DNA from: JAAYAY01 sp964563135
GTDB taxonomy: Bacteria > Planctomycetota > Planctomycetia > Pirellulales > Thermoguttaceae
Direction of reading: 5' to 3'
DNA length: 64,000 nucleotides
NCBI GenBank assembly: GCA_964563135.1
Contig: CAZLWV010000022.1
Span: 4,498 to 68,497 of the forward strand
Shown: piece after piece, positions 17,119 to 25,811 of the stretch
How the letters are laid out: each line of letters opens with the position of its first letter
Position numbering within the stretch: position 1 is the first letter of the stretch
The notes under the pieces: model-generated
The model's database searches: none
The model's input: only the letters and a program-made list of their open reading frames with translations
Told to the model about the DNA's origin: nothing
Translations under genes and position numbers: made by a program

Positions 17119-18246
17119 TCAGGCATGCTCGCATTCCTTGTCTTCAGGTGACACAATCGGGGTCTCGCCAGGCGCACTTCCGCCGGAAAAGAACCGCTCC
17201 TTGAAGTAGAGGGCGACGTTGACCAGGCCGATCAGCACCGGCACCTCGACCAAGGGACCGATCACGGCGGCGAAGGCCGCTCCATGGTCGATTCCGAAGA
17301 CCGCCACGGCCACCGCGATGGCCAGCTCGAAGTTGTTGCTTGCGGCCGTGAACGAGAGAGTCGCCGTCTGGGTATAGTCGGCTCCCGCCTTCCGGCTCAT
17401 GTAGAAGCTGACCAGGAACATCACCAGGAAGTAGATCAGGAGCGGAACGGCGATCATCAGCACGTCAAGCGGCTGCTTGACAATTTTCTCTCCCTGAAGG
17501 CTGAACATGACCAGGATCGTGAACAGGAGAGCCACGAGCGTGAGCGGGCTGATACGCGGGATGAACTGCTGCTCGTACCACGTCCGTCCCTTGGCCTTGA
17601 CCAGGACCAGCCGCGTGAACATGCCGGCCAGGAAGGGGATACCGAGGTAGATGAACACGCTCCAGGCGATCCGGCCGATCGTCACCTTCGTGCGGAGCGT
17701 CTCTTCATCGACCGCCAGGGGCAGGCCCATTTTGAGGGGCAGGACCACGATGAACAGGTAGGCATAGAGACTGTAGAAGAAGACCTGGAAGATGCTGTTG
17801 AAGGCCACCAGGCCAGCGCAGTACTCGGTGTCGCCCTTGGCCAGCTCGTTCCAGACGATGACCATGGCGATGCAGCGGGCGAGGCCAACTAGGATCAGCC
17901 CGGCCATGAACTGCGGCTCGCCGCGAAGAAACAGCGTTGCCAGAACAAACATCAGCACCGGTCCGACGATCCAGTTCTGCACCAGGGAGAGCCCGAGCAC
18001 CTTCCCGTTGCGGAACACGTCGCCCAGTTCCTCGTAGCGGACCTTGGCCAGAGGGGGGTACATCATGAGGATGAGCCCCAGGGCGATCGGAATACTCGTG
18101 GTTTCGTCGAACTTGAAGGCGTTGATGACTTCAGCCACGCCCGGCCAGACCCGCCCGAGTCCGACTCCCACGGCCATCGCCAGGAAGATCCACAGCGTCA
18201 GGTAGCGATCGAGAAAGGAGAGACGCCTGGAAGCACGGTCACGCAT
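17119..18246 (-). CDS. acr3: Arsenite efflux transporter Acr3
   Basis: The 375-residue, ten-helix BASS-superfamily carrier shows the Acr3 signatures: FLDRYLTLWIFLAMAVGVGL at the start, MMYPPLAKVRYEELGDVFRN, GLILVGLARCIAMVIVWNEL with the essential Cys of TM4, GDTEYCAGLVAFNSIFQVF, and FTAASNNFELAIAVAVAVFG in TM9. It expels As(III) driven by the proton gradient. ATG 18246 is selected because AAGGAA lies about 11 bases upstream and it matches the family start; a TTG at 18276 would extend it by ten residues. It follows arsR by 103 bases and probably shares its promoter. Confidence 0.95.
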   Translation of the reverse strand: MRDRASRRLSFLDRYLTLWIFLAMAVGVGLGRVWPGVAEVINAFKFDETTSIPIALGLILMMYPPLAKVRYEELGDVFRNGKVLGLSLVQNWIVGPVLMFVLATLFLRGEPQFMAGLILVGLARCIAMVIVWNELAKGDTEYCAGLVAFNSIFQVFFYSLYAYLFIVVLPLKMGLPLAVDEETLRTKVTIGRIAWSVFIYLGIPFLAGMFTRLVLVKAKGRTWYEQQFIPRISPLTLVALLFTILVMFSLQGEKIVKQPLDVLMIAVPLLIYFLVMFLVSFYMSRKAGADYTQTATLSFTAASNNFELAIAVAVAVFGIDHGAAFAAVIGPLVEVPVLIGLVNVALYFKERFFSGGSAPGETPIVSPEDKECEHA

Positions 18247-18349
18247 TGAAAGTACGTTCCTTGGCGAAATTGCCAACTATGATGGTCAACAAAAGGCGGT
18301 TTTACCGCCCTCGTAGTCAGACTCGCCAGAGTCTGGCTCTTTGCCCGTT

Positions 18350-18673
18350 TTACTCACACACAACACACTTCGACTTGGTCTGGCCCTTGCAGCCGATCAC
18401 CGATTCGATACAGCGGAAAAAATCGAGGATGCACGGGACACGCAGGCGGTAATAGACCTGGTTACCCCGTTTGTCGTCGGCGATGATCCCGGCATTCTTG
18501 AGCACGGATAGGTGCTTGGAGACGGTGGAGATGTCGGCCCCGACCATCTCGGTCAGTTCGGAAACCGATCGCTCGCCCCTCTGCGAAAGCTCATCGACGA
18601 TGAACATCCGCGTGGTGTGGGCCATCGCCTTGACCACGCGGACTCGGGACTCGTAGCAGGAGGGGGATCTCAT
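18350..18673 (-). CDS. arsR: ArsR/SmtB-family repressor of the ars island
   Basis: The 107-residue winged-helix protein reads VRVVKAMAHTTRMFIVDELS, then RSVSELTEMVGADISTVSKHLSVLKNAG, the recognition helix, and the wing GNQVYYRLRV. It lacks the ELCVC pair of the other ArsR in this window. Instead it has Cys near the N-terminus (SPSCYES) and a Cys-rich end (LRVPCILDFF, GCKGQTKSKCVVCE), which suggests an independently evolved metalloid site at the dimer edge. A near-perfect palindrome overlapping a promoter lies 48 bases upstream of its start. Confidence 0.92.
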   Translation of the reverse strand: MRSPSCYESRVRVVKAMAHTTRMFIVDELSQRGERSVSELTEMVGADISTVSKHLSVLKNAGIIADDKRGNQVYYRLRVPCILDFFRCIESVIGCKGQTKSKCVVCE

Positions 18674-18720
18674 GTTCGCCTCGGTGCAGGCTCCGCTGCC
18701 AGAACTGCTATCGGCAGTTT

Positions 18721-18746
18721 GGTACTTGGCATTTTAGCCAAATACC
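18721..18746 (-). promoter_or_regulatory. ArsR operator overlapping the arsR-acr3 promoter
   Basis: On the minus strand the element reads GGTATTTGGC, a six-base spacer TAAAAT, then GCCAAGTACC: ten-base arms with nine complementary positions. The spacer TAAAAT serves as a -10 box, and TTGTGC exactly 17 bases further upstream serves as a -35. A repressor dimer bound here would block the polymerase. It sits between arsC and arsR, so arsC probably has its own upstream promoter. Confidence 0.65.
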
Positions 18747-18766
18747 ATTTCGTGCACAATGCCGCT

Positions 18767-19192
<426 letters not shown>

Positions 19193-19856
19193 GGTTTGAC
19201 TTCGGAATTGGCCAGTTCAACGTTGTCCAGCCCCAGCGTCGTCTCGTGATTGGCCGTGCTGCAGAAGCCAGGCCAGTCGAGGCGGCGGACATGCCGGGAT
19301 CCAACAAGGAGTGGTTCTGGTCTGGGTGGATCGAAACGGCAGGCAACGGGCGTTATTGTATCCGCAATTGTGTGTGAGTTCGAACGGTGTACAAGGTGGA
19401 GGCGGCGGTGGCAAAGGCCTGGGTGTTGCTCAAGGTCCAGGAGAAGTTCCTGACGTTCGAACCCTATCTCTGAACCCTGTCGGAGGCCGGCCAATCCAGA
19501 ATCGCCGGACGCGGCTGCAGGGTGCTCCGGGTGCTGGCGCCGCGGGAGAGCCGGATTCTGGACTACGCTGCGGGTACGACAGAACCTGCGCGGCACTGGC
19601 CAGGGCGAGCCACCGGAATCTGGATTGCTGACCTCCTGTTGCTGCGGGTTCTCCTCAGGCGAGATCCCCGGGAGGTGCTGACGATGAACGCGAACGGTAC
19701 GTGGGTCTACCTGGTCGGGGCCCAGAAGAGGGAGAGCGAGTGATCTGGCCTATCGTCGATGGCCGTGTATCGCGTATGCTGAATTGACCGATCCGACCCA
19801 GGAGCGCCGCAGCGGTTCTTTTGTTGTGTCGGCGAGCCCCTGATGTGGTTTCCCGC
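19193..19856. other. Region without a convincing gene between arsC and the radical SAM gene
   Basis: About 660 bases. Several short frames exist on both strands, for instance one ending MNANGTWVYLVGAQKRESE at 19743, but none has a recognisable domain or a convincing Shine-Dalgarno site. It may contain decayed coding sequence, and it must contain the promoters of arsC and the radical SAM gene. Confidence 0.4.
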
Positions 19857-21470
19857 ATGACAATCATTGAAGCGGCGGTCGAAACGCACGCCGACCCGCG
19901 TCTTCCCACTCGACTTCTCTCGATCTGTCTGATCAATCCGCGGTTTGAGCCCTCCTATTGGGGGTTTCAGTATGCGCTGGCTCTGTATCCTGGGGACAAA
20001 CGCAGCACGATGATCTCCGGGTCGCTGCCCACGGTGGCCGGTCTGTGCGGAGCCCACCAAGTGACCCTGATCGACGAGAACGTGGAGGAGATCGATTGGG
20101 ATTCGCTCAAAGCCTACGACATCGTGGGGGTGACCGGCATGAACGTCCAGAAGAAGAGGATTCGCGAGATCCTCTTGCGGACGCGAGAGATGGGGCTGTT
20201 CACGGTCGTCGGCGGGCCGTTCGTGTCGGTCCAGGAGGAGTTCTTCGAGGGACTGTGCGACGTGACGTTCATCGGCGAGGCGGAGGCGACGTGGCCGGCC
20301 TTTCTGGACGATTTTGCCTGCGGCAAGCCGATTGAGAAACGTTACGTGCAGTCGAAACCAACCGACATGACCAAGTCCCCCCGCCCACGGTACGATCTGC
20401 TCAAGGCCGATCGCTATGCCTCGGGGGCGTTGCAGTATTCGCGGGGCTGTCCCTTTCAGTGCGAATTCTGCGACATCATCGTGATCTACGGCCGCAAGCC
20501 TCGCGTGAAAGAACCGGAGCAGCTTCTGGCCGAGTTGGAGGACATGCGACGGACGGGGTTTCACTCAGCGTTCATCGTCGACGACAACTTCATCGGCAAT
20601 CGCAAGAAGGCGAGAGTCCTGCTGGAGAAGATCATCCCGTGGATGGAAGAGCACAACTATCCGCTGCGTTTGACGACGGAGGCCAGCATCGACCTGGCCG
20701 ACGAGCCGGAACTCCTGGACCTGATGTATCGGGCTAATTTCCGGAGCGTGTTCATTGGCATCGAGACTCCGCGGATCGAGTCGCTCAAGGAAACGAAGAA
20801 GTTTCAGAACACGCGAGGCGACTCGATGGGAGCCAAGCTGGCGAGGATCCAGAACGCAGGCCTCGATGTGAATGCGGGCTTCATCGTCGGCTTTGATAGC
20901 GACGATCAGGGCATCTTTGACGATCAGTTCCGTTTCATCCAGGACAATGGCATCACGCTGGCAATGGTGGGCATGCTGCAGGCGATTCCCCGTACACCAC
21001 TCTACAAGCGGCTGCAGGAGGAAGGGCGGCTCGTGGAAGACGATCCCAACTGCAACTTCATTCCCAAGCAGATGACGCGGGAGGAGTTGCGCGACGGATA
21101 CTGGGATCTGGTGACGCGGCTCTATGCTCCCGAGGCATTTCTGGACCGGTACTTCAAAATCTTCGAATTCCCCGGTTACCTCTGGCGGCGAGCGGAGATC
21201 TGCCGGAAGGCGGGGGAAGGGAAGAGCCTGCCGACATTGGGGTATGGCCTGATACTGCTGTGGTCCCTCTTCTGGGCCCTGGTGCGGGACGGCTCGCTGA
21301 TCTCGGTCGGTGGGGTTTATCTGAAGGACTATTTCTTCCGGAATCTGAGGTACGGGCGCGGAATCATCGGTTTTGCCCAGTACCTGAACCGCTGCGTGAC
21401 CCATTGGCACTTCTACAAGTTCACGCGGGAGGCGACGTCCGGCAGGCTGCGGACCTACAACAGCGGGTAG
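19857..21470 (+). CDS. B12-binding-domain radical SAM protein (DUF4070 type)
   Basis: The 537-residue protein has an N-terminal cobalamin-binding-like domain (about 18-170: LLSICLINPRFEPSYWGFQY, DIVGVTGMNVQKKRIREI, FTVVGGPFVSVQEEFFEG). A radical SAM core follows with the cluster motif SRGCPFQCEFCDIIVIYGRK (CxxxCxxC) near residue 195. The C-terminal part (NFIPKQMTREEL, YLWRRAEICRKAGEG) matches the DUF4070 extension also seen in the hopanoid C2-methylase HpnP. A methyltransferase-like reaction is plausible. An HpnP role is attractive because hpnC is in the window, but hpnC is 19 kb away and the assignment is unproven. ATG 19857 gives a start closer to the B12 domain than the alternative at 19821. 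Confidence 0.85.
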   Translation: MTIIEAAVETHADPRLPTRLLSICLINPRFEPSYWGFQYALALYPGDKRSTMISGSLPTVAGLCGAHQVTLIDENVEEIDWDSLKAYDIVGVTGMNVQKKRIREILLRTREMGLFTVVGGPFVSVQEEFFEGLCDVTFIGEAEATWPAFLDDFACGKPIEKRYVQSKPTDMTKSPRPRYDLLKADRYASGALQYSRGCPFQCEFCDIIVIYGRKPRVKEPEQLLAELEDMRRTGFHSAFIVDDNFIGNRKKARVLLEKIIPWMEEHNYPLRLTTEASIDLADEPELLDLMYRANFRSVFIGIETPRIESLKETKKFQNTRGDSMGAKLARIQNAGLDVNAGFIVGFDSDDQGIFDDQFRFIQDNGITLAMVGMLQAIPRTPLYKRLQEEGRLVEDDPNCNFIPKQMTREELRDGYWDLVTRLYAPEAFLDRYFKIFEFPGYLWRRAEICRKAGEGKSLPTLGYGLILLWSLFWALVRDGSLISVGGVYLKDYFFRNLRYGRGIIGFAQYLNRCVTHWHFYKFTREATSGRLRTYNSG

Positions 21471-21493
21471 GGGGGGCGGAGCGGCGCATAAGG

Positions 21494-21527
21494 AACGCCG
21501 TCGGCATGCGAAGATACCGGCGGCGTT
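21494..21527. terminator. Possible hairpin between convergent genes
   Basis: AACGCCG (21494-21500) can pair with CGGCGTT (21521-21527) in the gap between the rightward radical SAM gene and the leftward cold-shock gene. A short T-containing stretch follows, but there is no strong U-run, so intrinsic termination is only possible. Confidence 0.3.
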
Positions 21528-21582
21528 TGTGGTTCCATGAGTGACGTTTGGCGTTGTGGCCGCCGCGCGTCATCGGGCAAGG

Positions 21583-21780
21583 TCAGACGAGCTTGACGTT
21601 CTCAGCCCGGGGCCCCTTGGGTCCGCGTCCTTCCTCGTAGGACACTTTCTGGCCGATGCGGAGAGCCTCGATGGCGACGCCTTCCACGGCGCTGTGGTGG
21701 AAGAAGATGTCGCCACGGTCACCCTCGATGAAGCCGAATCCCTTGTCTGCCAATACTTTCTTGATCGTTCCTTGCGGCAT
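21583..21780 (-). CDS. Cold-shock domain protein
   Basis: The 65-residue protein is a single cold-shock OB-fold: MPQGTIKKVLADKGFGFIEG, then GDIFFHHSAVEGVAIEALRI, GQKVSYEEGRGPKGPRAENV. The RNP1-like KGFGFIE and RNP2-like DIFFHHS motifs that bind single-stranded RNA are intact. AAGGAG precedes ATG 21780. Such proteins melt RNA structure in the cytoplasm. It is monocistronic. Confidence 0.95.
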   Translation of the reverse strand: MPQGTIKKVLADKGFGFIEGDRGDIFFHHSAVEGVAIEALRIGQKVSYEEGRGPKGPRAENVKLV

Positions 21781-22213
21781 GTTTGCCACTCCTTCAAAAC
21801 GAGACGTCAGTAACCCGATCCGCTCGACTTCGGTCAGCCCCTTGCGACAAAGCGAAGTTGCGTTCGGAAAAGAAAAAGGTGGCAATCAACCGCATTCGGA
21901 AACAGTTGGTCCCCAAAAAAGGGACCGCTGACACACGGAAAGCAGTGCGTCGAAGAGGGACTCTGGGGAATCTGGAAAAGGTTCCCGAGAGTTGGGGGCC
22001 CACTTCTTCGTATTATCACCCCATAACTGACGGCATCCTACCAGAATCTGAGGGGAATACAAGAGGGAATCCGGAGGTTATGGGACAATTTTTGGTGGGG
22101 ACGGCTCTTTGTAGCCGTTTGGGGGGGTGTTGCGGGAAAAGCGGGCGAGCCGGCCGGGTGCTCAAGGAGACAGTTGGCACAGCGCGCCGGCGGTCTGGAG
22201 GCCGGCGTTCGGG
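21781..22213. other. Upstream region of the cold-shock gene, no gene seen
   Basis: About 430 bases. It contains a small perfect hairpin, GGTCCC-CAAAAAA... closed by GGGACC (21908-21926), which lies in the region of the cold-shock mRNA leader and could be a leader structure. I see no conserved cold-box motif. No coding potential was recognised. Confidence 0.35.
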
Positions 22214-22489
22214 CTATGAGCAGTCTCTCATTGCGGCAAACCCGGTTTCCGTGAGCGAGTAGCCGCCCTGAAAGCTTTCTTCCGCCAGCAGGCCCCTGTC
22301 GGTCAGTTGAGCCAGTGGTTCGTCAAAGGCTTCGAGTTCCGAGCGGTTCAGGCAGAGCATCTTTCCTGGAGACATCAGGTATTTCCGGAAGACATTCAAG
22401 ACGGCTTGTTCGGGCGGAGACAGCGTGATCTGCGATGCGGTTGACTCGCCAGATGAGTCTGCCTTGGGGTGGTTTGGTGTCTTGGTCAT
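22214..22489 (-). CDS. Hypothetical winged-helix-like small protein
   Basis: From ATG 22489 the product has 91 residues. After a polar start (MTKTPNHPKADSSGESTASQ) it has LSPPEQAVLNVFRKYLMSPG, SELEAFDEPLAQLTDRGLLA and FQGGYSLTETGFAAMRD. The pattern helix, helix, then a strand-turn resembling a wing suggests a winged-helix fold, but I recognise no family. No strong Shine-Dalgarno site is visible, and an upstream start at 22564 is possible. It lies among other small uncharacterised genes on the same strand. Confidence 0.5.
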   Translation of the reverse strand: MTKTPNHPKADSSGESTASQITLSPPEQAVLNVFRKYLMSPGKMLCLNRSELEAFDEPLAQLTDRGLLAEESFQGGYSLTETGFAAMRDCS

Positions 22490-22651
22490 ATCCAAATACC
22501 AGGGCGGAAGTAGTTGTTGATTGTTCGAAGAGCCTTCATGGCATGAATTTCCTTGCCGCTCCACACGTCTGCCGGGCGCAGACGGGCGCGAGCAGGAAGC
22601 TGCCGGGCTGTCCCCGGGCCGCCTGGGATGGCCGACGCTGCCATCGGTTCG

Positions 22652-22984
22652 TCATTTCCGAGGAACGAGTTGCCAACCGAGTCGTTCCATGACCATGCGG
22701 ACCAGAATCGTGACCGCCTGCTCAAAACGTTTGATCTGAACAGGGTCGCTCGAGGCCATGAAGTCCTGAAGCGACTGGATGGATTCGAGGTCGCGTATCA
22801 CGGCAGCCAGAGGCGCCTTCTTGTACAGGGTTTCGGATTCCTCCATTCGCTGCTGCCGGTCGCGGTGGTTGAAGAACTCCAGGAGGGTGTCGAACGGTAG
22901 TGTCGGATCTTCCAGAAGGTCGCAGAATTCGCGGCCTTGGCGGTCGCGAAGGAAATCCTGTCGAGTGATCTGCGTTGTGTGCAT
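22652..22984 (-). CDS. Uncharacterised small protein, paralogue of the 23602-24126 gene
   Basis: The 110-residue protein begins MHTTQITRQDFLRDRQGREF and continues CDLLEDPTLPFDTLLEFFNH, RDRQQRMEESETLYKKAPLA, AVIRDLESIQSLQDFM, ending with VTILVRMVMERLGWQLV. The downstream paralogue shares the scaffold FLxDRQGRxFxDxLxDPxxPFDxxLxFFNxxxRQxRMEE, then AxVIRxLE and RQAVxVxVRxxMExxGW. The fold appears helical and soluble. I know no function. The start is set by alignment with the paralogue; the frame stays open to 23017. Confidence 0.6.
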   Translation of the reverse strand: MHTTQITRQDFLRDRQGREFCDLLEDPTLPFDTLLEFFNHRDRQQRMEESETLYKKAPLAAVIRDLESIQSLQDFMASSDPVQIKRFEQAVTILVRMVMERLGWQLVPRK

Positions 22985-23100
22985 GGAAAATGACTCAGAT
23001 GGGGTACGCTCCGGCAATTCGGATGCCGCAGCGTTTGGAACCTGCGATCAGTTCCGTGTCCGCGCTGCGACTTTCGTTGTTCGGTCTTGGCTGGATAGGG

Positions 23101-23427
23101 TCACACCCGGTGGATCCGTTTCTGGACGTCGGTTTCCAGTGCACCGAACGCCGCTTCGTGTCGCTGAACGGTAAGCTGCAAGACCTGGAGCAGGCGTTTT
23201 GCGGTGTAGAGGTTCATGACGACTCGCTGTTTTACGACGATCGGCTGTGAGGGGGGGCCGACGGGTTGTGGATTGAGCCCGAAATCCACGACGAGTTCCT
23301 CGGGGGTGCCAGTGACTCTGCAGAAATTCGCGTAGCAGGCGATCGTTTGCGAATCGTCGATTTCGAGGCCGCCGGCCCGGCTGGCGGGAGTCTGGGCGGC
23401 CGGTTCAACGGGGCTGGATTGGGCCAC
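23101..23427 (-). CDS. DUF3467 family protein
   Basis: The 108-residue protein has the DUF3467 pattern: ACYANFCRVTGTPEELVVDF, GLNPQPVGPPSQPIVVKQRV, VMNLYTAKRLLQVLQLTVQR, HEAAFGALETDVQKRI. The family is small, soluble and widespread in Planctomycetota, with unknown function; its sequence pattern suggests a beta sandwich with a C-terminal helix. GTG 23427 is chosen because AAGGAA lies about seven bases before it; a GTG at 23472 would add 15 residues. It sits between the two paralogous small genes, all on the minus strand. Confidence 0.8.
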   Translation of the reverse strand: MAQSSPVEPAAQTPASRAGGLEIDDSQTIACYANFCRVTGTPEELVVDFGLNPQPVGPPSQPIVVKQRVVMNLYTAKRLLQVLQLTVQRHEAAFGALETDVQKRIHRV

Positions 23428-23601
23428 GATGCGGTTCCTTGTCGAACGGTCAGGGTGTTTTGGGGTCGCCACCAGGCTGCATCGCTGAAGGATGATTCAG
23501 GGAGGGAGTCGATTTCCTGGGAGAAGGCGATCCTAGACGATTCGAATACTGGTCAATGCCGGGGGCAGGCCTGGTGGATTATTTCGACGAATGGGGCGGT
23601 T

Positions 23602-24126
23602 TCAGCGGGACGCCGGCGACACGGGGCGGCGATCGACCTGTTCGCTGCGCTGTCGCACGCTGCGGAAAGGCATTCCTTCAATCAATTCGTAGCGTTCGGC
23701 GCGGAGGAACCAGAAGGCCAGGCCGCCCGTGTTGTGGTATGCTCCCGGCGTCCTCGAACCGTGGGTAACGGCCGCCCGAACGCCCAGCGAACCTTTCTTG
23801 CCGGTCTTCCGCCATCCGCGCTGCTCCATGATGATGCGGACCACGACGCCGACGGCCTGCCGCAACCGCTGGGTGCGGCGTGGATCCTGCGTTTCCAGAA
23901 AACTATCGATGTTCGGCTGCGCTTCCAGTTCGCGGATCACGCCGGCCAGGGCGGGGCGGTCGTGATGGATTTCGGCCTCTTCCATCCGCCTTTGGCGCTC
24001 GCCGTCGTTGAAAAACGACAGCACGCAGTCGAAGGGTTGTTCCGGATCGTCGAGCACGTCGGAGAATGTTCGGCCCTGTCGATCCTGGAGAAAACCCTTA
24101 CGAGTAACACGAATCGTACACGCCAT
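23602..24126 (-). CDS. Uncharacterised small protein, longer paralogue of 22652-22984
   Basis: The 174-residue protein starts MACTIRVTRKGFLQDRQGRT and shares with its paralogue FSDVLDDPEQPFDCVLSFFN, DGERQRRMEEAEIHHDRPAL, AGVIRELEAQPNIDSFLETQ and AVGVVVRIIMEQRGWRKTGK. It has an extra C-terminal 60 residues (HGSRTPGAYHNTGGLAFWFL and on) not present in the shorter copy and possibly acquired by read-through. An AT-rich perfect palindrome lies about 65 bases upstream of its start. Function unknown. Confidence 0.6.
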   Translation of the reverse strand: MACTIRVTRKGFLQDRQGRTFSDVLDDPEQPFDCVLSFFNDGERQRRMEEAEIHHDRPALAGVIRELEAQPNIDSFLETQDPRRTQRLRQAVGVVVRIIMEQRGWRKTGKKGSLGVRAAVTHGSRTPGAYHNTGGLAFWFLRAERYELIEGMPFRSVRQRSEQVDRRPVSPASR

Positions 24127-24188
24127 TGGAGCGGCCTCTTGCTTCCTTGGAGGTTGACCTTCCGATTCTGAAACTGCAAAAATCGCAC

Positions 24189-24203
24189 ATACAAATATTG
24201 TAT
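24189..24203. promoter_or_regulatory. Palindromic operator-like site
   Basis: ATACAA-ATA-TTGTAT is a perfect 6+3+6 inverted repeat in an AT-rich stretch, 63 bases upstream of the leftward small-protein gene. Its symmetry and position fit a dimeric regulator. No cognate regulator is identified. Confidence 0.4.
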
Positions 24204-24790
24204 CTCCAGATCGGAAATCAGCAAGGCCAATCCCATATGGGGGCATCTCATGGGGGGGCTACCGTACAATCGAACTGGCCAGTTCTCTCGGCCCCCTCCG
24301 CAGAGATGCTTCCGGTCGTCGAAGGCCTCGCCGGATGCCATGGTGGATAGGGCGATATTTTCACTAATCTGTGGTTCATGCCCGGCGAAAACGGCGGGGC
24401 GATGGCCAGGATGCCCTGTTCCCGCGGCAGCACTGTTGATACAATGACTTTTGCCCGGGGCCTGAGGCCGCCGCCTGGAAGGCCTGAACGACGCGTTGGG
24501 GATCGCATCCACAGAGCATCGGCCTACTCGACTCTTGTTGTCGTTCGAGGTGTTTTTGTCAGGACTCTCTATCTTCAAGTCGCACGGTTGCGACGGTGCT
24601 GCGAAAGTCGGCGGATCGCAGCGGAATCGACCTCTCCGCCTATCGGCAGGGTTCATTGGCGGAGTTTGTATTGTTCTTCGCGGGGGTATCGCGCTGGTGC
24701 GTCCTTGTCGCCTGGTCGGCAAGCGGCTGTTGCCGGAAGATACGTCAGGGAGGATCGTGGCGCCGGTTGCGACTGGAAAAAGGAGGCTAC
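24204..24790. other. Intergenic region, no gene recognised
   Basis: About 590 bases between divergent small genes. Frames on both strands are short and show no family resemblance. An AGGAGG ribosome-binding site closes the region at 24781-24786. Confidence 0.4.
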
Positions 24791-24958
24791 ATGGGACGAG
24801 ACAACAACACGTTCGAGAAGATGCAGCGTGAACGTCTGAGGAAGCAGAAGGCCGACGACAAGCGGGCACGACGGCAGAAGCGGAAGGAAGAGGCGGCGGT
24901 ATCGGCCGACGCTCAGAGGCGCCAGGCTTCTCCGGCCGAGAATGCCTGCGAGAAATGA
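24791..24958 (+). CDS. Small highly charged basic protein
   Basis: The 55-residue protein (MGRDNNTFEKMQRERLRKQK then KADDKRARRQKRKEEAA) is dominated by Lys, Arg and Glu and should form one charged helix. It has a perfect AGGAGG four bases before the ATG, which argues that it is translated. It could bind nucleic acid or ribosomes, but I recognise no named family. Confidence 0.55.
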   Translation: MGRDNNTFEKMQRERLRKQKADDKRARRQKRKEEAAVSADAQRRQASPAENACEK

Positions 24959-25132
24959 GGGCATGTGGATCTTTCGGTCAGGGCGCAAGAGACTGCCCCT
25001 GTTTTGTTGAAGAGAGCCTTGGTCTGGGCATCGGAACACGCCTCGTCATGAGGGCCGGTTTCGAGAGTTCGCCGGCGGATGAGTTCTGCTCGCTGACGGA
25101 CGGTACTTCTCTGACTATCGGGAAAGAAGCAT

Positions 25133-25549
25133 TTGGCAAAACAACGTCATCGAGTTTTCGAGATCTACGAACACCGCGACGAGGCGATTCGCGCACTGGC
25201 GTCGAAGTCGGCGGAGGGGGAGACTGCACGCTCGCAGCCTGCTCTGCTGCCGGCATTCACCCACCTCGGCGTGTGCCGAGCCGCGGGTGTGACACTTGTG
25301 CAGTTCCAGGGGGCCGAGGCGTTTCTGGGCGACGCGGAGGCCGCACTTCAGGAGGACATCGAGAAGCTGGCAGGGATGCTGGAAATCGGCAGCAAGGTGC
25401 TGCTGGATTTCTCCGACGTGGAGTCGTTCAGCCCCGCCTGCATCGGCGTCCTGGCAAACTTTGAGCGGAGACTCCGCAACCGGGGGAGCCGAGTGGTGCT
25501 GTGCTGCCTCGGTCCAAGCACTCGTGCGTGTTTCTACGGAGCACGCTGA
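25133..25549 (+). CDS. STAS-domain (anti-sigma-antagonist-like) protein
   Basis: From TTG 25133 (GGAAAGAAG just upstream) the 138-residue product has an N-terminal linker and a STAS domain at about 50-138: GVTLVQFQGAEAFLGDAEAA, KLAGMLEIGSKVLLDFSDVE, SFSPACIGVLANFERRLRNR, SRVVLCCLGP. The LLDFSDVESFSPACIGVL stretch fits the loop-helix where SpoIIAA-like proteins carry a phosphorylatable Ser or Thr; here Ser or Cys are candidates. STAS proteins regulate anti-sigma or kinase partners, and no partner is adjacent. The C-terminus is a little short, possibly from a late frameshift. Confidence 0.7.
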   Translation: MAKQRHRVFEIYEHRDEAIRALASKSAEGETARSQPALLPAFTHLGVCRAAGVTLVQFQGAEAFLGDAEAALQEDIEKLAGMLEIGSKVLLDFSDVESFSPACIGVLANFERRLRNRGSRVVLCCLGPSTRACFYGAR

Positions 25550-25575
25550 AAGCGAACCGGCATGTGTTAGCCGAT

Positions 25576-25743
25576 GTGCCCGTCGACATTGCTGTGGCGT
25601 GGTCGCTCCTGGCGGCATGTTCCATCTTTGTGTTTCTGTTTCTGGCCAGGCATCTCCACCTGTTCCGATGCCCGCATTGTCGGGCGCGAAGGGCCTTTCG
25701 AGCGGATCGCTGCCCGCACTGCGGCAACAATCTGCGGTGGTAG
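25576..25743 (+). CDS. Small membrane zinc-ribbon protein
   Basis: A short frame starting with GTG 25576 gives 55 residues: one transmembrane segment (IAVAWSLLAACSIFVFLFLA) followed by FRCPHCRARRAFRADRCPHC, a two-CPHC zinc ribbon. The frame is open further upstream to 25501 within the STAS gene. The arrangement of a membrane anchor with a cytoplasmic zinc ribbon is common in bacteria but functionally undefined. Confidence 0.5.
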   Translation: MPVDIAVAWSLLAACSIFVFLFLARHLHLFRCPHCRARRAFRADRCPHCGNNLRW

Positions 25744-25811
25744 GGCGTCTCCGAAACGGTGCCTGGACATGACTCGGTTTGACGCCCTGCTGGGCAGGAT
25801 GCGGTCCTGTT

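Noticed and set aside
21908..21926. GGTCCC/GGGACC hairpin as a terminator
   Set aside because: No U-tract follows on either strand and it lies upstream, not downstream, of the cold-shock gene.
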